Shown piece by piece: positions 31,901 through 41,080 of a DNA stretch of 64,000 nt. A model generated the notes under the pieces. That model ran no database searches and had not been told where the DNA came from. It was given only the letters and a program-made list of their open reading frames with translations. Numbering within the stretch: position 1 is the first letter of the stretch; each line of letters opens with the position of its first letter. The position numbers and the translations under genes were made by a program. This DNA comes from Bosea sp. Tri-49 (GTDB taxonomy: Bacteria; Pseudomonadota; Alphaproteobacteria; Rhizobiales; Beijerinckiaceae), in assembly GCF_003952665.1 (NCBI RefSeq), contig NZ_CP017947.1, positions 372,001 to 436,000 on the forward strand. The letters run 5' to 3'.

Positions 31901-34900
31901 ATTCGGTCGTTCGGATCCCTCTCGACGATCTGGAGCGCGACTGGCGCGAGGCCGGCGCCGCCATCTGGCCGCGCAGTTGGCTGGGACGCCGGCGGGTGAA
32001 AAAGCTGCTGCATGGCTATGCCGCTGCCGGCCAGCCCAACCCAGACAAGGATCTGCCTATCCTGCGCCGGTTGCAGGCGCTCCGCTCGTCGGTCGAGAGC
32101 TGCAGTCTTGCGGGCAAGCCACTCGCCTTTTCCGGCCTCGATACCGATGTGTCGGCAATAGACCGCCATCTCTCCGGCGCGACTAAACTTCGCGACAGCT
32201 TGCTGCGGCTCGGACGCGCGGCAGACGATATCCGCGCGGTCGTCAAAGCTATCGCGCCGGTGCTCGTCCCGAGCATTGATGCTGAGCCGGTCCGGCTGAC
32301 TGCCGTCGCTTATCGCGATGCTTTCGCCGCCTTCTCAGTGGCCATGGCGCAGTTCGCCGCGGCCGCGGGGTCGGACCCGTCACGGTCTACCAGCGAGACG
32401 CTGCTGTCCGACCTTGTGGGAATGACTGATCAACTCGCGGGTGCTCGCCAACTGCTGCGCGATTGGACGAGCTGGTGCCGGGTCAGGGCGCAGGGCGAGG
32501 CGCAAGGTCTCGGCCCACTGATCGCTGACCTACAAAGCGGCGCGCTCAGCCCGGACGAAACGCGGTCGGCCTTTGATCTCGCCTATGCGCGCTGGTGGCT
32601 GCCCCACGCTCTCGACACGAATGCGACGTTACGCGATTTTCGCCGCTTCCAGCACGAACACGCCGTCGAAGAATTCCGCGAGATCGACGATCTCGTCCGC
32701 GCCAAGGCGACCGCTCGTGTGGTGAGTGCCCTTGCGCACGGTTTGCCTCCGGTCCAGAGCGTGCCGCGCAACTCGGAGCTCGGTCTACTGCGTCACCAGA
32801 TGGAGCTGCAGCGACCGAGCCGCTCGATCCGCGAGATGATCGGCGGAATGTCAGGCAGCTTCGGCAAGCTCGCGCCCTGCATGTTGATGTCGCCACTGTC
32901 GATCGCGCAGTATTTCCCGCCGGATCAGGCGCTGTTCGACGTCGTAATTTTCGACGAGGCCTCACAGATCACCACCTGGGATGCCGTTGGCGCGATCGCA
33001 CGGGCAAAGCAGACGATTATCGTCGGCGATCCCCGCCAACTCCCACCGACGAACTTCTTTGGTCGCAACGAGGACGACGAGGAGGTCGCCGAGCATGAAC
33101 GGGACCTCGAGAGCATCCTGGATGAGGCCAAGGCCGCCGGGATCCCAGTCCGCGACCTGCGTTGGCATTATCGCAGTCGCAACGAATCGCTTATCGCGTT
33201 CTCCAACGCGCATTACTACCAGAACAGGCTGATCACCTTCCCTGCACCGGAGGTCGAGGACCGGGCGGTCAGGCTGGTGCGGGTCGATGGTGTCTATGAC
33301 CGCGGCAAGAGTCGAACGAACCGCACGGAGGCCCGCTCACTAACCGATGACGCGGTCCAGCGCATGAAAGACTGGTTGAAGCTGCCCGAAACGAGCCGGC
33401 CAACGCTGGGGATCATCACCTTCAACGCGCAACAGCAGGCGCTGATCCAGGATCTGCTCGACGAGGCACGCCGCCATGAGCCGGCGCTCGAATGGTTTTT
33501 TGCCGAGGATCGCATCGAGCCAACCATCGTCAAAAACCTCGAGAACGTGCAGGGCGACGAGCGCGACGTGATTCTGTTCTCGATTACCTTCTCGAAGGAT
33601 GCCGCAGGCAAGCGCACGATGGATTTCGGAGCACTCAATCGGGACGGCGGCGAAAGGCGCCTCAACGTGGCAGCGACTCGAGCACGGCAAGAGCTCGTGG
33701 TGTTCTCCGGCTTCAGCGCCGACGATATCGATACCGGCTGCACCAAGGCGGTCGGCGTCCAGCATCTCAAGACGTTCCTCGACTTCGCCGAGCGCGGCGC
33801 GATCGCATTGCCAGCGCAGGACAAGGGATCGGTCGGCGCGCTTGAATCTCCATTCGAGGAGGCGGTTGCAGCGGAGCTGACCCGCCTCGGCTGGCAACTG
33901 GTTCCCCAGGTCGGCATCTCCGGCTTCAGGATTGACCTCGGCGTGAAGCACCCCGACCGCGCCGGCGCGTTTCTCGCCGGCGTCGAATGCGATGGCGCGA
34001 CCTATCACAGTGCGGCGACCGCCCGCGATCGGGACAAGGTGCGGGAGCAGGTGCTGCGCGGGCTTGGCTGGAACATCGTCCGCGTCTGGTCGACCGATTG
34101 GTGGTTTGATCTGAATGGAGCCACCATCCGCCTTCATGAGGCGTTGACTGCCCTGCTAGCGGACAGCCGGGCGAAGGACGCCGAGCAGGCATCCAATCAA
34201 ACCTTGCATTGGGAGCTTGGCGACGAGGTAGATTCTGTTCAGTCGACGGCGGACGTGATTGAACTCGAGGTAGCGCACATAGAGGGCTCGATGTCGCCAA
34301 TGGGTCCCGTCAACTCCGTCCCTGCCGCTGAGCTTGCAGCCGACGTCATGGCCGAGACGGAATCTCAGCCCGTTAGGCTGGCCGCCGCTGGCACCCGGCT
34401 CGGCACACATTCTCAACAGACCGGTGATGCGCCGCGCTATGGCCTGACGGACCTCTCACGATTCCGGGCGGAGCCGAATATGTTTCACGAGTTCGGCTAC
34501 CGCGCCACTCTACGCGGCATGGTCGATGCCGTGATGGAAACAGAGGCGCCGCTGCGCGAGGAGATCCTGGCGCAGCGCATCGCTCGCGCCCACGGATGGC
34601 TGCGCACGGGCGGTAAGATCCGCGAGCGCATCCAGCTACATCTGCGCGACCTTGAGCGCACGAGCGAGTCCAGTGGTGAGTTTCTGTGGATACCGGGTAC
34701 GATCGTGCCGATCCATCCCTATCGCGCGCCGGTCGATGTCGAGGCGCGCCGAGGCATTGCAGATATCCCGCTCGCCGAACTCGCCAGTCTTGTCGTCGCC
34801 GAGCCCGCCCTATTGGAGGAGACCGATCCTGCGCTGGCATTGGCGCGCCTGTTGGGCGTCGAGCGGCTGGCGGCGACATCGCGAGCGCGACTGGACGAGG

Positions 34901-34953
34901 CCCTCCGGCATGCATCCACCCGTCTTCAGTCGGTCGAAGCAGATGGCCAATAG
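28962..34953 (+). pseudogene. DUF4011 helicase-endonuclease, frameshifted in two places
   Basis: Reconstructed as one gene of about 1,990 codons. Frame A starts at ATG 28962 behind GGGAG and gives the N-terminal strand-rich part with NAVPVLRSLAIANPTDRHLE. A one-base loss near 29190 moves to frame B (RLVPGDRITISDKRVELDAG, then RIDRWQKKLLDLTLRNRLLN, the DUF4011 start). A second one-base loss near 30205 moves to frame C, which is open to 34953. Frames B and C may be translated separately, or the indels could be sequence errors. The same large protein occurs in other bacteria, frequently in defence or mobile regions. Confidence 0.7.
30136..34953 (+). CDS. SF1 helicase with PD-(D/E)XK nuclease and DUF3320
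   Basis: The longest intact piece of the broken gene. Residues up to about 300 finish DUF4011. Helicase motif I is IGPPGTGKSQTIANM, II VVIFDEASQI, III GDPRQLPPTNFF, then LRWHYRSRNESLI, VQGDERDVILFSI and LNVAATRARQELVVF, the Upf1/Dna2-like (COG1112) set. A Vsr/MTES_1575-type nuclease follows (EEAVAAELTRLGWQLVPQVG, FRIDLGVKHPD, GVECDGATYH, VRVWSTDWW), and DUF3320 closes it (FHEFGYRATLRGMVDAVMET). It probably unwinds and cuts DNA or RNA. Without the upstream frames, the start of DUF4011 is missing. Confidence 0.75.
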   Translation: MAEEAARSHATQPAAQFRRLQEDEPFLCTDIAYLEDRLSEGAAMRLISLPEHNPLGQRDEALYREVRGQDLHRGFAADALARGELTSPLDAKNLDARLIELHRQVRNDFAEGGANTLFLAVGFLRWKRMPGDERSYRAPLLLLPVKLDRRSASSQFTLRFHEDEPRFNATLLQFLEREFDLSLPQFAGELPQDENGIDVPRLLGAMRQAVRDAPGMEVVDDAALSTFSFAKYLMWKDLVERTDALRQNRIVRHLIDTPEQAFSGSDDAFVDERELDGRYAPADIVSVLPADSSQIAASMAAVEGRDFVIIGPPGTGKSQTIANMIANCLASGKTVLFVAEKTAALNVVHRRLKAHGLGDHCLELHSNKADRKSFLAQLRTSWEKGRASSSSDWVAVNHRLKVRRDVLNAYVEALHQRHANGLTAYAALGVALRDRHRHAPELSWSHRDLHDDEARRALGDLTEEVGRVFAAVERAPVLACVDAPEWSSAWQERLLATGRDLAGKVTTLGTALAAFLPQLGLSASSDASSTELERLSLLASALCESVGSDQRITFDPDFAGLRQALAELEGSITSYRTTEAELSATFARDSVVRIPLDDLERDWREAGAAIWPRSWLGRRRVKKLLHGYAAAGQPNPDKDLPILRRLQALRSSVESCSLAGKPLAFSGLDTDVSAIDRHLSGATKLRDSLLRLGRAADDIRAVVKAIAPVLVPSIDAEPVRLTAVAYRDAFAAFSVAMAQFAAAAGSDPSRSTSETLLSDLVGMTDQLAGARQLLRDWTSWCRVRAQGEAQGLGPLIADLQSGALSPDETRSAFDLAYARWWLPHALDTNATLRDFRRFQHEHAVEEFREIDDLVRAKATARVVSALAHGLPPVQSVPRNSELGLLRHQMELQRPSRSIREMIGGMSGSFGKLAPCMLMSPLSIAQYFPPDQALFDVVIFDEASQITTWDAVGAIARAKQTIIVGDPRQLPPTNFFGRNEDDEEVAEHERDLESILDEAKAAGIPVRDLRWHYRSRNESLIAFSNAHYYQNRLITFPAPEVEDRAVRLVRVDGVYDRGKSRTNRTEARSLTDDAVQRMKDWLKLPETSRPTLGIITFNAQQQALIQDLLDEARRHEPALEWFFAEDRIEPTIVKNLENVQGDERDVILFSITFSKDAAGKRTMDFGALNRDGGERRLNVAATRARQELVVFSGFSADDIDTGCTKAVGVQHLKTFLDFAERGAIALPAQDKGSVGALESPFEEAVAAELTRLGWQLVPQVGISGFRIDLGVKHPDRAGAFLAGVECDGATYHSAATARDRDKVREQVLRGLGWNIVRVWSTDWWFDLNGATIRLHEALTALLADSRAKDAEQASNQTLHWELGDEVDSVQSTADVIELEVAHIEGSMSPMGPVNSVPAAELAADVMAETESQPVRLAAAGTRLGTHSQQTGDAPRYGLTDLSRFRAEPNMFHEFGYRATLRGMVDAVMETEAPLREEILAQRIARAHGWLRTGGKIRERIQLHLRDLERTSESSGEFLWIPGTIVPIHPYRAPVDVEARRGIADIPLAELASLVVAEPALLEETDPALALARLLGVERLAATSRARLDEALRHASTRLQSVEADGQ

Positions 34954-35003
34954 ACGCGCGTGATGGTTCGCTTCCTCCAAAGTGCCGGGCCAGAGGGCAA
35001 AAT

Positions 35004-36278
35004 GTGACTTATCGCTTCGTCCATGCGGCGGACATTCATTTGGATTCACCGCTGCGTTCTCTCGCGCTGCGCGATCCGGATCTCGCCGATCTGATCGGAA
35101 ACGCCACCCGCCGCGCCTTCGTGCGCGTCGTTGATCTCTGTCTCGACGAGCAGGTCGACGCGCTGCTGCTGGCCGGCGATCTCTATGATGGCGACCAGAC
35201 CTCCATGAAGACGGCGCGCTTCCTGGCCGAGCAGCTCCGGCGGCTGCACGAAGCCGGCATCCGTGTCTTCGTCATCCGCGGCAACCACGATGCGCTGTCG
35301 CGGATCAGCAAGGAGCTAACCTTGCCGGATTCCTTGAAGCTGTTCGGCGGCCGCGCCGAGGCGATTGCGATCGAGCGGAGCAACGGCCAGTTTCCCATCG
35401 CAATCCACGGTCTCAGCTTCGCGCAGCCCCATGCTCCCGAAAGCTTGATCGGTAAGTACAAGCCGCCGATCGAGGGCGCCGTGAACATCGGCCTGATGCA
35501 CACCAGCCTCTCTGGCGCGCCCGGACATGATCTCTATGCGCCGTGCAGCCTCGCCGATCTGCAGGGCACTGGCTTTAGCTACTGGGCGCTCGGCCATGTT
35601 CACAAGCGTTCGATCGTCGAGGGTGGCTGCGCAATCGTGATGCCCGGCATGCCGCAGGGCCGCGACGTCAACGAGGCCGGTGCCAAATCCGTAACCCTGG
35701 TCACGATCGGCGACGATCGCTCGATCCGGATCGAGGAGCGCGTCACCAGCATCGCGCAGTTCGAGAGGGTTGCGGTCGATGCGACGGGGATTGACGACTG
35801 GCGCGATCTTGTCGCTGCGCTGGCGCGAGCATTGGAGCAGGCGCGCGGTGATGTCGCCTCGGAGCACCTTGTCGCTCGCCTGCGGGTGACGGGAGCGACC
35901 CCGCTTGCCTGGCGCATCCGGCGCGATCTCGACCTCCTCAAGACCGAGGCCGACGATCGGGCCTCCGTTATCGGGAGCTGTTGGGTCGAGAAGCTCGAGA
36001 TCGATTGCCGGGCGCCAGGCGTGGCGGCTGGCGCTTCGGCTGATCCCCTCACCGAACTGCGTCGCCTGATCGAGGAGGAGGTCATCGGCTCTGACGCATA
36101 CCAGGCCGAGGTCGCGGCCATCGCCGAGGAGCTCAGGACACAGCTTCCGCAGGAATGTCGCGGCCTGCTCGGTTCAGATGAGGAAGCGTTCAAGGCCATG
36201 CTCGCGGCTCTAGCGAAGGACGGGTCCGAAGACGTGCTCGCCCGACTCCATGCCGGTGCGGAAGGCGGCGTTTCCTGA
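35004..36278 (+). CDS. SbcD/YhaO-like DNA exonuclease
   Basis: 424 residues from a GTG behind AGAGG. It is a calcineurin-type metallophosphoesterase of the Mre11/SbcD group: FVHAADIHLDSPL, LLLAGDLYDGDQTS, FVIRGNHDALS, NIGLMHTSL and YWALGHVHKRSIV supply the metal ligands. A C-terminal cap contacts the ATPase partner. The stop overlaps the next ATG as TGATG. It starts 50 bases after the helicase gene, so all three are probably one transcript. The longer frame from 34686 runs through the helicase 3' end and is not used. Confidence 0.85.
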   Translation: MTYRFVHAADIHLDSPLRSLALRDPDLADLIGNATRRAFVRVVDLCLDEQVDALLLAGDLYDGDQTSMKTARFLAEQLRRLHEAGIRVFVIRGNHDALSRISKELTLPDSLKLFGGRAEAIAIERSNGQFPIAIHGLSFAQPHAPESLIGKYKPPIEGAVNIGLMHTSLSGAPGHDLYAPCSLADLQGTGFSYWALGHVHKRSIVEGGCAIVMPGMPQGRDVNEAGAKSVTLVTIGDDRSIRIEERVTSIAQFERVAVDATGIDDWRDLVAALARALEQARGDVASEHLVARLRVTGATPLAWRIRRDLDLLKTEADDRASVIGSCWVEKLEIDCRAPGVAAGASADPLTELRRLIEEEVIGSDAYQAEVAAIAEELRTQLPQECRGLLGSDEEAFKAMLAALAKDGSEDVLARLHAGAEGGVS

Positions 36279-39200
36279 TGCGCCTGAAGTGCCTTGATCT
36301 CACACGCTACGGCAAGTTCACCGATCATCGCATTGAGTTTGGCGAGCGGGTGGAAGGCGAGCCCGACCTGCATATCGTCTACGGTCCCAACGAGGCCGGT
36401 AAATCGACCGCTCTGGCCGGTTTTCTCGATCTCCTCTTCGGGATCGAAACGCGCAGCCGCTTCAACTTCATCCACCCTTATCCAACGATGCGCATCGGCG
36501 GGACATTGGAGCTCGCCGGCGGTCCCCAGGCGCTCGTCCGGATCAAGCGGCCGCAGAACAGCCTGCTCGATGTGCGCGACCAGCCGATTGCCGAAGGCGT
36601 CCTCCTGGGAGAACTCGGTGGCATCGATCGCGACTCGTATCGCACGATGTTCTCACTGGACGATGCGACATTGGAGGCAGGCGGCGAAAGCATCCTGTCG
36701 AGCAAGGGCGATCTCGGCCAGCTTCTGTTTTCGGCGAGCGCGGGTCTGGCGGATCTCAGCAAAGGCCTCGTCGATCTCAAGACCGAGGCCGAGGGTTTCT
36801 ACAAATATCGCGCCCGCAGCGGCGAGCTGTCGGAGCTCAAGGCCCGTCTCGGGGAACTCAAGGCGGAGCGGGAGCGGATTGACACCTTGGCCTCCGACTA
36901 TGCCCAGCTGATCGAGGCGCGCGATCGGGCCGCCATTCAGTACGAAGAGGCGATCGTCAGCCGCAGCAAAATCCAGGCGCGCATGGACGAGATCCAGCGC
37001 CATCTGAACGCCTTGCCGCGCCTGGCGGATTTGCGTGGAATCCGCCAGCGCATTGCGCCCCTGGCCGACCTTCCCAACGCTCCGCGCGGCTGGGCCGAGG
37101 AGCTGCCGCAGCTGCAGGAGGACGAGATCGAACTCGGCATTCGCGCGCAGGGCCTCACAGAGGAGATCGCGGAGCTGTCAGGGCAGCTTGACGCGATCGT
37201 GGTGGACGAGACGGCGCTAAAGCTGACCGACAAGGTCGAGCGGCTCGCTGATCTGCGTGCCCGCTATGTCACGGCGGAGAAGGATATCCCGGAGCGCCGT
37301 CTGCAACTGCGCGAGGCCGAATTCGCGATCTCTACGATCCTGAGCCGCATCGAGCGGACTGAAGAGACAGATCCGCATCGCCTCGTGCTGGGAGCCTCCG
37401 TCGTCGGTGTGCTTCGCACGCTGATCGAGACGCGCTCCGGCATCGAGACCGCGCTGAAATCGGCAACCGATGAGCTGTTGGAGGCTCGCCGGCGACTGGA
37501 CGAGGCGCAAGCGAGGCTACGCGAGGCCGGCGGCGATCCGGAAGCCGCGCAGGGACGCGAGACGCGGATGTCGTCGCTGGCGGCGACGGTCGCGGCCGCG
37601 CGGGCGGACGATCATGCGGCGCGTCGCCGGCTGGCCGAACGGGCTCGTGATGCCGCCGGCATGGTGCTGGCGGATCGCATTCGCGAGCTGCGGCCCTGGA
37701 ACGGTGACATCGAGGAGCTCGTCGACCTGCCTGCTCCCGCTGCGGGGGAGATTCAGCGCTGGGTGCTGGCGACCGCCGAGACACAGAAGCGGATCGATCA
37801 GCACGCCGGCGAGGTCGAGCGCCTGACGACGGAACAGGTCCGCCTGGCGGCTGAGCTGAACGCGCTCAGTGGGATCTCAGGTCTGGTCTCTGATCAAGAA
37901 GCCGCGAGCATTCGTGCAATCCGGGAGCAGGCGTGGGCGGATCATCGGGGCAAGCTCGACACCACTTCCGCCGATGGCTTTGAGGCGGCGCTTCGGCGCG
38001 ACGACATCGTCACGAACGGACGGCTCGGTCATATGGCGGATGTCGCAAAACTCCACCAGACGAGCCAGGCGCTGGTCATCGTGAAGGCAGAGTGCGATCG
38101 CGCCATTGAACTTCGGGATCTCGCGACAACGGCTATGCAGGGCCTCCAGCGCGAGATCGCGGCCGCCGTAGCTGCGATCCGACCGACGCTGTCGGACAAT
38201 ACATCGCTGCCTCAGTTCGAAGCTTGGCTCGGCCGTCGAGACAAGGCCTTGGAGGCAAACGCGCTTGTCCGCGCGGCGGAGAGCGATCTTCGTGAGGCGG
38301 AAGCCGACGCCGTGGCTATGCGCGATAGGCTGGTCGGCGCGCTCGGCGCGGCCGGTCTGCCGCAGGATGCCGAGGCTCGGTTCGAGACGCTGCTGGTCGC
38401 AGGGCAGGGGGTCATCGATCGGGAGGTCGAGCTGAAGGCGTTGCGGGCCAGCGTGGATGAGCGGCGGCGCGACCTGGGGAGCCGTGAACGCGAGGTCGAA
38501 AAGGCCACGGAGGCCGACCGGGACTGGAACGCCTCATGGACCAAAACCTGCTCGGCCTGTTGGTTGGGAGAGGGCGGCATAGTGCCGACGCTCGCGACGG
38601 TTCGCGAAATCCTCGCAGCCATCACCGAACTCGACCCCGTGCTGGAGAAGAAGGCCAGTCTCGTCGACCGGATCGGCAAGATGGAGAAGGATCAGACCGC
38701 ATTCCGCGACGACGCTGCAGCGCTCGCCAGCGAGATGGGGATCGCTGCTTCCTTCGGCGATGTCCTGGATCTGGCGCAGGTAGTCGGCGCTCGGATTCAG
38801 GAAGCTTACGCCGAACGCACGCGGCGGGTGACCGCGGCCCAGAACCTGGAAGCTGCTCGGGCCCGGCATCGCACGCTCTCCGAGACGTTGGCGGTTCACG
38901 ACCGGCGCAAGACTGAGATGCTCGCCTTCTTCAGCGTCGCAACCTTGGCGGAAGTCTCTAGCAAGCTGGTGGCCATCGAGAAGAGGGCGGAATTGGCGGC
39001 GCAGGCCGACGCTGCCGAGCGTGACATCCTCGCTGCGCTTCGGCTGGCCACGATCGACGAGGCGGAAGCTGCCCTCGATCTCTCCGATCACACTGCCCTG
39101 GAGGCTGAGCTTGTCGAGCTGAAGGCTCGCTTCGATGATCAGGACCAGCGCAGCCGTGACCTGTTCTCTGTTCACAGCAAGGCGCTCGACCGGGTCGAGG

Positions 39201-39769
39201 CCGTCGGCGGCGACGGTGCGGTGGCCAAGATCGAGGAGGAGAAGCGCACGCTGCTGCTCGACATCGAGGATCGCGCGCTCCGCTATCTCAGGCTGAAGCT
39301 GGGCGCGGCCGCGGCCGAACAGGCGCTGCGCGCCTATCGTGACCGGCATCGCAGCTCGATGATGGCGCGCGCCTCGCAGGCCTTCGCAACGATCAGCCGT
39401 GGCGCCTATGCCGGGCTTGCCGCCCAGCCGGAGAAGGACGGCGAGATTCTGATCGCGCTAGCGGCCAGCGGAGGCTCGAAAGAGGCCGCGGAGCTATCGA
39501 AGGGCACGCGTTTCCAGCTTTATCTCGCGCTGCGGGTCGCCGGGTACTACGAGTTCGTCGCCTCTCGGCAACCGGTGCCGTTCATCGCCGATGACATCAT
39601 GGAGACTTTTGATGATTTCCGAGCCGAAGAGGCTTTCCGGCTCTTCGGGGAGATGGCGCAGGTCGGGCAGGTGATCTACCTCACTCATCATCCGCACCTT
39701 TGCGAGATCGCGCGGCGGGTGTGCCCCGGTGCTAGGATTCATGAACTGACTGCACGCCTGCAACGTTAG
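36278..39769 (+). CDS. YhaN/SbcC-like SMC-type ATPase
   Basis: 1,163 residues. N-terminal half of the ATPase: LDLTRYGKFTDHRIEF and Walker A VYGPNEAGKSTALAG (AAA_27). The middle is about 800 residues of coiled coil rich in E, R, A and L. The C-terminal half has the signature LSKGTRFQLYLALRVAG and Walker B PFIADDIMETFDD with LTHHPHLC. Forms a Rad50-like complex with the preceding nuclease to process DNA ends. Full length, no damage. There is no CxxC zinc hook in the coiled coil, as expected for YhaN. Confidence 0.85.
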   Translation: MRLKCLDLTRYGKFTDHRIEFGERVEGEPDLHIVYGPNEAGKSTALAGFLDLLFGIETRSRFNFIHPYPTMRIGGTLELAGGPQALVRIKRPQNSLLDVRDQPIAEGVLLGELGGIDRDSYRTMFSLDDATLEAGGESILSSKGDLGQLLFSASAGLADLSKGLVDLKTEAEGFYKYRARSGELSELKARLGELKAERERIDTLASDYAQLIEARDRAAIQYEEAIVSRSKIQARMDEIQRHLNALPRLADLRGIRQRIAPLADLPNAPRGWAEELPQLQEDEIELGIRAQGLTEEIAELSGQLDAIVVDETALKLTDKVERLADLRARYVTAEKDIPERRLQLREAEFAISTILSRIERTEETDPHRLVLGASVVGVLRTLIETRSGIETALKSATDELLEARRRLDEAQARLREAGGDPEAAQGRETRMSSLAATVAAARADDHAARRRLAERARDAAGMVLADRIRELRPWNGDIEELVDLPAPAAGEIQRWVLATAETQKRIDQHAGEVERLTTEQVRLAAELNALSGISGLVSDQEAASIRAIREQAWADHRGKLDTTSADGFEAALRRDDIVTNGRLGHMADVAKLHQTSQALVIVKAECDRAIELRDLATTAMQGLQREIAAAVAAIRPTLSDNTSLPQFEAWLGRRDKALEANALVRAAESDLREAEADAVAMRDRLVGALGAAGLPQDAEARFETLLVAGQGVIDREVELKALRASVDERRRDLGSREREVEKATEADRDWNASWTKTCSACWLGEGGIVPTLATVREILAAITELDPVLEKKASLVDRIGKMEKDQTAFRDDAAALASEMGIAASFGDVLDLAQVVGARIQEAYAERTRRVTAAQNLEAARARHRTLSETLAVHDRRKTEMLAFFSVATLAEVSSKLVAIEKRAELAAQADAAERDILAALRLATIDEAEAALDLSDHTALEAELVELKARFDDQDQRSRDLFSVHSKALDRVEAVGGDGAVAKIEEEKRTLLLDIEDRALRYLRLKLGAAAAEQALRAYRDRHRSSMMARASQAFATISRGAYAGLAAQPEKDGEILIALAASGGSKEAAELSKGTRFQLYLALRVAGYYEFVASRQPVPFIADDIMETFDDFRAEEAFRLFGEMAQVGQVIYLTHHPHLCEIARRVCPGARIHELTARLQR

Positions 39770-39888
39770 TAAGATTGCTTGCGCACACCGATATCTGGAA
39801 GTTAATCACATGCACTTCCTCGCAGAGCCCTTCTCTGCTTGGGCGCCGTTTATTGGCGCCTGCCATTTTCCTAGACGCAGGATTTCGA

Positions 39889-40365
39889 ATGTCCGAGAAT
39901 CATGAAGAATTACTGGAGCTGACGGCTTCTATCGTCTCGGCCTATGTGAGCCACAATAATGTTCCTACCGCTGACGTGGTCGGCCTCATCGCCAGCACTC
40001 ATTTCGCGTTGGCGAAGCTCGGCAGCACGCCGACAATCGCGCCGGCGGAGCCACTCGTGCCCGCTGTCTCGATCAGGAAATCGATCACCCCGGACTTCCT
40101 GATCTGCCTGGAAGATGGACAGAAATTCAAATCGCTGAAGCGTCACATCGGGTATAAGTACGGGCTGACGCCGCAAGAGTACCGCGTAAAATAGGGCTTA
40201 CCTGCCGACTACCCGATGGTCGCTCCCAGTTATGCCGAGGCGCGGTCAATGCTGGCGAAATCGATTGGGCTTGGGCGCAAGCAAACGCCGGCCGCAGGCC
40301 CGGCCCCCGAGCCCGTCAAGCCGACCAGAGCGAAGCGTGTGACGAAGGCCAAGGCGTCAACTTAA
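39889..40365 (+). pseudogene. mucR: MucR/Ros-family regulator with in-frame amber codon
   Basis: Starts MSENHEELLELTASIVSAYV. The Ros zinc finger region reads FLICLEDGQKFKSLKRHIGY and then KYGLTPQEYRVK before TAG at 40192-40194. Reading through, the same frame continues [20 protein letters not shown] and AKSIGLGRK, the normal MucR tail, to TAA at 40365. The family has Trp (TGG) at the TAG, so one base change cut off the C-terminus. The finger and its flanking helices remain, so a shortened protein could still bind DNA. Confidence 0.75.
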
Positions 40366-40556
40366 CGGACCCCATGCCACCGCTTTGCCGCGAGCGCGTT
40401 GCGCTGTGCGGCCGGGCCCTTGTCCCATTTCATCCAATTCGATCCGCGCACCCGATCGTACGGGTTGGACGGCTCGCCGCCAATGCGCTCTCTGAACCAT
40501 GCAGCGACTGCCGCGACGATATGAGGGGCGTGTATCAGTGAAGCCAGCAGCCAAGG
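40362..40556 (-). pseudogene. Possible gene remnant
   Basis: Open frame without a start, reading AAWFRERIGGEPSNPYDRVR and GSNWMKWDKGPAAQRNALAA to a TAA that overlaps the mucR end. The composition looks like a real protein C-terminus. A stop (TAG) at 40557-40559 closes it upstream. Family not recognised. Confidence 0.25.
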
Positions 40557-40587
40557 CTAGTCCCGCGGGAGGCATCGCGGGCGATCT

Positions 40588-40698
40588 GATCGCCGTTCTG
40601 TCTTTCCGAAGCCAAGCGGCAAGGTCTGGTACGATGACCAGCGTGATGTGCATCGCCAGATCTTCGAGGCCGAGGAAACCGTGTCGCTTGGCAGTTAA
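40588..40698 (+). pseudogene. Possible 3' gene remnant at the repeat array
   Basis: The frame DRRSVFPKPSGKVWYDDQRD followed by VHRQIFEAEETVSLGS ends in a TAA that lies inside the first 17-bp repeat. It reads like a genuine protein tail, perhaps the last gene of a vanished mobile element. No start codon. Low support. Confidence 0.25.
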
Positions 40699-40964
40699 AT
40701 GTAAGAATGCGCCAGTTTCGTCCGCCTTGCGCATTTAATTATGAGAATCGTGTCCGCCGGATTCTCAAATTAACTGCAACTGCGAGAGCGCTGGCGGCCG
40801 ACTGGTTTGGGCTATTATTGTGCTGGCGAGATTGACAAAGTGCGCTGGGATGGATTGCTCATGGGAGGCTCGCGGGGAGAGAACACCGGGAGCCGAATTC
40901 TCACATTAAGTAACAAAATTTCAGTCGGATTATCAAATTAACTGCTCATTCTCAAATTAAGTGC
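40691..40964. repeat. Array of six 17-18-bp motifs (ATTCTCAAATTAACTGC type)
   Basis: Copies on the minus strand at 40691-40708 and 40731-40748, and on the plus strand at 40761-40777, 40897-40913, 40929-40945 and 40948-40964. The two orientations face each other around 40750. The stretch 40700-41080 has no gene and is AT-rich by local standards. Multiple short repeats in opposite orientation are the pattern of transposase-binding sites at the ends of Tn7/Mu/IS21-type elements, but no transposase is present. Confidence 0.65.
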
Positions 40965-41080
40965 CAGCCCAACTAACTGAAATCATTGGCGCCGCGATAT
41001 CGCATTTCACTGCCAAGTGACACCTAGTGCCGGCGCGGCCGTGTCGGGCGATCGCTCGCTGGAGGTTGAGTAGCTCCTGC

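Noticed and set aside
34686..35003. N-terminal extension of the SbcD-like frame
   Set aside because: It overlaps the 3' end of the helicase gene; the GTG at 35004 begins exactly at the family motif FVHAADIHLDSP.
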